The position numbers were made by a program, and so were the translations under genes. A DNA stretch of 64,000 nucleotides. Origin: Ctenosaura bakeri (lineage: Eukaryota; Chordata; Lepidosauria; Squamata; Iguanidae). The stretch spans positions 232,590 through 296,589 of the forward strand of contig CAOLHI010002124.1 in NCBI GenBank assembly GCA_948474755.1. Direction: 5' to 3'. Below the pieces are notes generated by a model. That model searched no databases. It saw nothing but the letters and a program-made list of their open reading frames with translations, and was not told where the DNA came from. Positions 58,519 to 64,000 of the stretch are shown one piece after another (the stretch's first letter is position 1; every line of letters starts with the position of its first letter).

Positions 58519-59545
58519 AGGATAATGCCTTAGAGGACCTGACCATCCAGGATGTCCTCACCACGTCCAGGAAGAAGTCGACATGCCGCAACTACCACTA
58601 TAAGTGGCAGAAATTCATCACCTTCGCGGAGGCACGTCGTGGGCTGGTATCACCTGTTAACCTGCCCACCATGCTCCATTTTCTCCTCCACCTTCGGCAG
58701 CAAGGGCTCGTGTTTCCATCCCTGAAAGTCTACCTCGCCGCGATCATGGCCTATCAGCCACAAGAGTCCCCTCGGCAGCTCTCTTCAAGGACGCTACCCT
58801 TAAGCAGTTTATGAAGGGCCTGCAACACTTTAATCCACCGGTGTCGCCGCTGCTACTGCCTTGGTCGCTATCCTTGGTGCTATCGCAGTTGACACGACTG
58901 CCCTTCGAGCCCATGGCGACTGCTGATGACAGGCTCCTGACCATCAAGACTACTTTCCTAGTAGCTGTCACCTCAGCCAGGCAGGCGAGTGAGCTGACAG
59001 CACTGCGATCCGATGAGCCTTTCCTCGTCTTCCACCGAGACAAGGTAGTCCTTCACCCTGACATTTCCTTCCTGCTCAAGGTGGTATCACACTTCCACCT
59101 TAGCCAGGACATCATCTTACCTACCTTTTACCTGGACCCAACTATACCTCTGGAGCGCTCCCTTCACTCCCTTGATGTTCGTCGGGCCTTGGCTTTCTAC
59201 ACGAACCAGATTGCGCCCTTCCATCAGACACCCCACCTGTTCATGTGCCATGGTGGGTGTCGAAAAGGCCACAAGGTGTCCACCCAGAGGTTTTCCAAAT
59301 GGGTGGCCCAGACCATTCTGCTGGCATACAAACTGGCCAAGCAGCCTCCACCAGCTTTGTTGCATGCTCATTCCACCAGAGCTGTGGCTTCTTCAGCAGC
59401 TCTCCTTCGACGAGTGGATCTGCAAGAACTGTGCCGTGTGGCGACCTGGTCTCAACTCTCGACCTTTGTGTGCCACTGCAGACTGGACTGCCGGTCCCGG
59501 AGGGATGCCTGGTTTGGACGTGCCGTGTTGTCTTCCGTTCTTTAG
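58515..59545 (+). pseudogene. DIRS tyrosine recombinase, broken
   Basis: N-terminal SAM-like domain (TCRNYHYKWQKF), a frameshift near 58765-58775, then the catalytic domain: Arg in TSARQASEL (58979-58981), HxxR as HSTR (59369-59380), Trp in ATWSQLSTF. Where related recombinases have the nucleophilic Tyr in a KHY motif, this copy reads CHC (Cys codon 59477-59479), so it should not cut DNA. Compare the intron 33 relic, which keeps Tyr. Confidence 0.85.
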
Positions 59546-59581
59546 GACCTGACCCACCATCCAAGTGGTAAGCTACAAAAT

Positions 59582-59680
59582 CTCCCAGTGTGTGAGGCAC
59601 AGACACCATGAAGAAGAAGAAGAGGTTTCTTACCTGTAACTGTGGTTCTTCGAGTGGTCATCTGTGCCCTCACACACACC
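59582..59680. repeat. Internal complementary region of the DIRS element
   Basis: First half (CTCCCAGTGTGTGAGGCACA, then GAAGAAGAAG) is the complement of the left outer end. Second half (CTGTAACTGTGGTTCTTCGA then GTGGTCATCTGTGCC) is the complement of the right outer end. This junction copy is the hallmark of DIRS1-type elements. Confidence 0.85.
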
Positions 59681-59724
59681 CGCCCAGCCGTCCCCTCTTT
59701 CAGGTCCCTAATTGGCGGACTCTA

Positions 59725-59915
59725 GAACTGAGGAGAGACCGTTGGCTTGGCGGGCTGAGCATGCTCAGTACCAGCATGGGGGAGAGGTTCCCACCAAGCT
59801 GCTTAGCTCTAGAATCTTCTGAACGCTGTTGCGCATGCGCGAAAACTCCCAGTGTGTGAGGGCACAGATGACCACTCGAAGAACCACAGTTACAGTTAAG
59901 CAACCTGTTCTTCTT
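59725..59915 (-). repeat. Right inverted terminal repeat of the DIRS element
   Basis: From GAACTGAGGAGAGACC to CGAAGAACCACAGTTACAG and a TTCTTCTT end. It carries about 30 outer bases not found at the left end but mirrored in the internal complementary region. Confidence 0.85.
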
Positions 59916-62046
59916 TTCTCGTGCATAGTTACATGTATTTTTGCTGCTTTGCTTAGGTTCTTTCTTCTAGTCAAGGAGGTGGCCATGGAGTGAATACTAC
60001 AAATTCATATACAAGAATTTACTAGACATGCCTCACACATGTTCAAGCATATACTCTAAGCCAGAAGAGCATGAAACTACCTCCTTTAAAAAGAAAAGTA
60101 TGGCATTCTTGGGAACTTGACTTGTTCACTCAGTGCTAATGGAGTTTGCAGTTTATCTAGGTGGTGCTCAGGAGGGATCTGGAAGTGTGATGCATCTCCT
60201 TTACAGTGACCAGAAGAAAAGAACATGTTATGCATGAAAACCAACTGCCTTCTAGCTGTATTCTGAGTTCCCTCTTTGTCTAATCCCAGAGGCATGCTGG
60301 TGCCCAGTCCCACTTTTCTTGATGTGTTTCTCTGCTTTCTATGAGGGTTCTCATTTCACTAATCCAGAGTAAAGATGCTGTCCTAATCACAGGTTGTTAC
60401 TGCTCTAGCATTTTGCCTACATGACTCAAGACTTCTTGTCAAAGCCACTGTCCCGACTCAGGCTGGAAAAAGCACCTCAGACTTCAGTAGATAGCTGTAG
60501 AGTATATGCCTACTATCTTTTCCCAGTCTGTTTTCCTTCTGCTTTGCTTTCTGGGCCATTCTTGTGTTTCTAAGACTTCTGACTTTTGAAAGAAGCTATC
60601 TAGAAGCACTTCTGTCCGTTTTAGGACATATTTTTCCAGTCAGGTGAGTCCTGCAGCCCTCAACGGAGGCCTGATAGGGTACACAAGTCCCATCCCTCCT
60701 CTAAGATAGTTCCCTTAATACTACAAAGGACTATGTAAGAACAAAGCAGCAAAGACAGACAAGGCTGAATACTTGAAAATTTTAAAAAGTTATATACTGA
60801 GGGGAGAAAATTTTTAAGGGTGACAAATGCATCAAAACTACCTGGCATGGTTAATCCTCTCTTTAGGGTACATGATTTCTCTAAATATTATGCACTTAAA
60901 ATAGTTTTAGCTGTTTGGGTTTCCCAGTGTACATCAGTAGGAGGACTGACAAGATTTCTGAATCTTTATCTGGATTAGTGGGTTGTATCTGCTCTGCATC
61001 ACTCTGGATCAAATTGGGGCCAGAGCCAAATTATGCTCCAAACTGAACTGGGGAGGGACAACCACAGTCATACTGTGTATAGTATCCATATTAACGTAAA
61101 TATCCCCCCATCTTCTTGCCCTCCTACACTAAACAGCCTCTCTTAGCTTGTCTGTTCTTCCTCACGTTTGCTTCTTGACCATGCTCTGGATGTTGCTTGG
61201 ACACAATGCATCTCAGTTTTCATCTGTGAAATGTTGGAGGGTATGGGTGAGGGGTGCTATCCAAGCTGTAGGCCAACACCTTGAGACTCATAAATTGTCC
61301 ACACCTGCTTCATACAATGGAGTTGTTACTCAGCCACTTTTAAAATGATATAAAGTAATTCCTTGGCTTTCCCAACAAAATGGTAAGAAAGAACCAATGG
61401 CATATCCTCAGGCAGCAAAAGCAGACATTGACTGAGAGAAACAGCATGAATGTCCATTAAGAAACCAAAGGCATCAAAGATAAGGGTCAGTATATAGTCC
61501 ATGTTACTCTGTGTATAAAATAGCATTTTAAAAGTATTTTTAGAACTTTAAAAAATGCAGTGTTATACCATTCAACTGTCCCAGTTCGGCAGGCACACTA
61601 CCAGTCTTCCGTTGTCCCACTTTTTTCAGTTATTTCCAAAATGTCCCAGTTTCTTCTCCCACTTCCTTTTTTTGTTCTCAGCTTACTTCAGTTGCTTCAA
61701 ACTGAGGTCAACCTGCAAAAATAATTTGTACTCCATTAACTCAGCAGTGGGGAGAGGAAAGGAGGGGGTAGAATCTTGCCTTTCCCAGTAGGCTTAGCCA
61801 AAACCACACTGCTGAAGCTTGTGCGTTCTTCCTGATTAATAACTTTTGCTATCGTGACCACATTTGATGTCTCTGGGCCACATGTGTCTCTGTTTTCATT
61901 TATGAAATATTGGAGAGTGTGCAGTGTGTGTATGTATACACTGGAGTACGATATTTAACAATACCTTGCCACACAGCAATGCTGTCAGGCCCTCCCAACC
62001 ATAGCCGCCTCCTCAAGCTGCTATATGGGAGGTAAATAGTTGTGTC
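59916..62046. other. Intergenic stretch without recognised genes
   Basis: AT-rich, only short meaningless frames. Two related scraps, 61178-61253 and 61855-61925, share GACCA, GGAC/GGCCACA, CTC(A/T)GTTTTCAT and GAAAT(G/A)TTGGAG(G/A)GT and are probably parts of one repeat family. Nothing else identified. Confidence 0.6.
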
Positions 62047-62192
62047 ATTGGCTGACTTACGGCAACCTGAAGGTGAACCCATGGTGGGGTTTTCTGGGCT
62101 GAGAGTGTGTTTCCATGGCTAAGCAAGGAATCGAAATCTGGTCTCCAGGGCTGTAGTTTGATGCTCAAACTACTACATCCTGCTGTCTCTCT
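62047..62192 (-). mobile_element. tRNA-derived squamate SINE, partial
   Basis: Reverse complement has the tRNA-like head with TTTGAGCATCAAACTACAGC, GGAGACCAGATTTCGATTCC and CCATGGAAACAC. The tail side is shortened. Confidence 0.7.
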
Positions 62193-62388
62193 AGAGAAAA
62201 AGATTATGCTGTAATAAGCACTAGCAGGGCAATTTCATTAAATTATTAAAAAATAAAAAATAAACCCATTTTTCCCACATGGAAACAAGAAATTCCCTAT
62301 GCCGTGATGAATGGTCTATAACTTCTATCTTTATGTTGCCTCCCAATTGCTAATAGAAGCAAAATGATAAGGTATCCTGCATGGTGTA

Positions 62389-62896
62389 CAGTTGGCCTCT
62401 CCACATTCACTAGGGTTAGCGGCACGTGAACCTTGCAAAAGTGAAAAATTGCAGATCCCAAAATCTGTCTGTCTGTCTGTCTGTGGGAAAGGGACTAAGG
62501 CATGGGTGGAGAGAGCAGGCACCCAGGGTCCAAACCATATCAAGGAAAGGAGAGAGGGAAAGGGGATGAGGTTGATATGGTGGCCTTATATTTCCTCTCT
62601 CTCCCTCTCTCCCCCATTTCCTTCCTTTGGTGTGTGAGGGGCATTGGAAAAGGGTTTGCCGTGCAGAGAAATCAGCCTACAAGCTGTCCTGATCTGGGCC
62701 GGCAGCAGCTGGTGGAGGAGAAGGAGGAGGACTGGAAGGCAGTTTTTTTAAGAGCAGGGCAGCCTGATGGGAGCTGCTGAGAGGGAAGGCTCCCCCCCCA
62801 AAAAAGAAGCACCTGAGGTGGGGGGAGCAGAGGTTGGAGCAACTGGCAAATAATCGAATCAGTAATGTCAAACCCGCAAATGCGGAGGGCTGGCTG
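62389..62896. mobile_element. Tigger-like MITE, 508 bp
   Basis: Ends CAGTTGGCCTCTCCACATTC and GCAAATGCGGAGGGCTGGCTG, TA on both sides (62387-62388, 62897-62898). Contains a (TCTG)n run near 62465. It is 49 bp from palindromic MITE copy 6. Confidence 0.8.
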
Positions 62897-62945
62897 TATT
62901 TTGTTTAAGGGCTTCCCTAGACATGCGACTAAAGTGAAAACTTTG

Positions 62946-63138
62946 GTCATTTCTGCACTACACTGTTACAGCACTATTATTCCACTTGGACATCCTATGG
63001 AATCCGGGGGTTGCAGCTGAGGGAGGGGCATTTAGAACTCTTAGAGAGTTCTTTGGCCTCAGTAAACCACAACCTCAGAATTTCATAGGAGGTTGAAAGT
63101 GGAATAAGAGCACTATAACAGTGTAGTGCGGAAGGGCC
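62946..63138. mobile_element. Palindromic MITE, copy 6
   Basis: Ends GTCATTTCTGCACTACACTG and CAGTGTAGTGCGGAAGGG; arms with TTATTCCACTT and complement. It lies about 240 bp upstream of the right-hand CpG island. Confidence 0.75.
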
Positions 63139-63379
63139 CTTAAACTCAACACCCGAGGTGTATTTTACACCCCTTTCAGCCACAGGTCAGCCTCCCGCCA
63201 AAATGTAAGGACGGGCTGATGATAATAATACATGGTCAGAACAATTCTGTTAAACTTTTAAAAAGAAAATAACAGAACAACGGCTCCGCCATCGGACGAA
63301 ATAAAACTACCATTGTGGCTCCCTTTTGTTTTTGAATAGATATTCTGAGGGCAATTCATAATTATTACGCTAACATTCC

Positions 63380-63860
63380 AGTTGTCGCCGCTGTTCTCTA
63401 CGGTCTCCGTTACTTCCGCCCAAAGAAACCAGGAAGTGCCGCCTTCAGAGGTGACTCTAATTTTCCTAGCTCTTTGGGCCCCGCTGGCAAGGCCTGGCCG
63501 GAGGGTCTCTGCCCGGGGCTCTTCCTTCCTTCGCCCCCTCCCCGCGTTCAAACTTGGGCCACTTCGGGTGAGTTTGGGGCGGCCCGTGTGGGGCTAGGAA
63601 GAGATACTGGAGGAGGAGGAGGTGACCCCGAGGGCCCCCCCAACCCGCTCGCCCCAGCGCGGCGGAGGAGGCGCGCAAGCCAGGCAGCCTCTCGCCGGGT
63701 TGCCGAGGGAACCCGCCGGTCCTGAGGAGCCCTCCGGGCTGAGGTGAGTCGCGACGGGGGCGGGAGGTCCGTTTTGCCCGTTTCTCCTGGCGGGGTGGGC
63801 CGAAGAGGCTGAGAGAGAGGGGCCTCCTCCCCTCCCCCCGACCCGGGTTCGTTTATTTTT
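63380..63860. promoter_or_regulatory. CpG island, promoter of the next gene (candidate ST3GAL5)
   Basis: Abrupt CpG- and GC-rich block at the right edge with GGGGCGGG-type boxes (63758 region) and no TATA box. In vertebrates the gene downstream of POLR1A on the same strand is ST3GAL5 (GM3 synthase). The assignment rests on synteny alone. Confidence 0.55.
63480..63743 (+). other. Candidate non-coding first exon ending at a consensus donor
   Basis: GGGCTGAG|GTGAGTCG at 63743|63744 is a consensus 5' splice site inside the CpG island. No convincing start codon or protein domain precedes it, so it would be 5' UTR. The transcription start is unknown; the given start is nominal. Confidence 0.4.
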
Positions 63861-64000
63861 AATTTAAAAAAAAATATGTTCCGCCTGCACGCGCCCTCCC
63901 CAGAGGTCCTCGGAGAAAGTCCCTGGCCCTCCCCTGAAATTATCCGCCAAGGTGTCTTGCGTAACTTCTCCCTCTGTGTATGCGCAGGGGAATAATATAA

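Larger units (their letters stand above)
53788..59915 (+). mobile_element. Near-full-length DIRS-type (tyrosine recombinase) retrotransposon, inactive
   Basis: 6.1 kb, GC-rich against AT-rich flanks, order ITR - gag - RT/RNase H - tyrosine recombinase - internal complementary region - ITR. DIRS elements copy through a circular intermediate and integrate with a tyrosine recombinase, leaving no target duplication; none is seen. The ITRs share GAAGATTCTAGAGCTAAGCA and TGAGCATGCTCAG. All three proteins are broken (frameshifts, stops, catalytic changes). It lies about 525 bp beyond the POLR1A 3' end. Confidence 0.92.

Noticed and set aside
60100..60650. Faint resemblance to DIRS-type leader sequence
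   Set aside because: No inverted ends, no recombinase or RT motif on either strand; too weak to report as an element.

Overview
The window is vertebrate nuclear DNA, most likely from a squamate reptile (lizard). It has long introns with consensus GT-AG splice sites, CpG-rich bidirectional promoters, squamate-type tRNA-derived SINEs, DIRS elements, SPIN-like hAT DNA, CR1 tails and several MITE families. The species call is an inference from the repeats and synteny.

Layout. (1) 1-12559, minus strand: the 5' half of PTCD3 (mitoribosomal small-subunit protein mS39), 12 coding exons giving 314 codons; the rest lies off the left edge. One intron holds the C/D-box snoRNA SNORD94 (842-988), recognisable by its boxes, a perfect terminal stem and a guide matching U6 C62. 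A 5'-truncated LINE with a 16-bp target-site duplication sits against it. (2) 12560-12705: a 146-bp head-to-head promoter between the PTCD3 and POLR1A start codons, with two ETS-type CCGGAA sites and a CACGTG E-box. (3) 12706-53082, plus strand: the complete POLR1A gene (largest subunit of RNA polymerase I). I assembled 34 coding exons, 5124 nt including the stop, 1707 residues, with every exon phase closing. (4) 53083-63380: the POLR1A 3' UTR, a nearly complete but dead DIRS retrotransposon (53788-59915), then gene-poor DNA with SINE, Tigger-like and palindromic MITE copies. (5) 63380-64000: a CpG island with a candidate non-coding first exon ending at a GTGAGT donor (63743|63744). By vertebrate synteny this is probably ST3GAL5.

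PTCD3 serves mitochondrial translation, POLR1A serves rRNA transcription, and SNORD94 guides modification of the spliceosomal U6 snRNA. All three depend on the same small promoter region, a typical housekeeping, growth-linked arrangement. The introns are heavily populated by transposons. The clearest are two solo LTRs of one family with perfect 5-bp duplications (24981-25578, 43196-43826), a SPIN-like hAT element (49406-50067), a second, internally deleted DIRS relic in POLR1A intron 33 (50668-52628), six Tigger-like elements and six palindromic MITEs. I see no bacterial-type operon, CRISPR array or autonomous active element. The most unusual material is the SNORD94/LINE junction and the two DIRS copies, which can be compared with each other inside the window.
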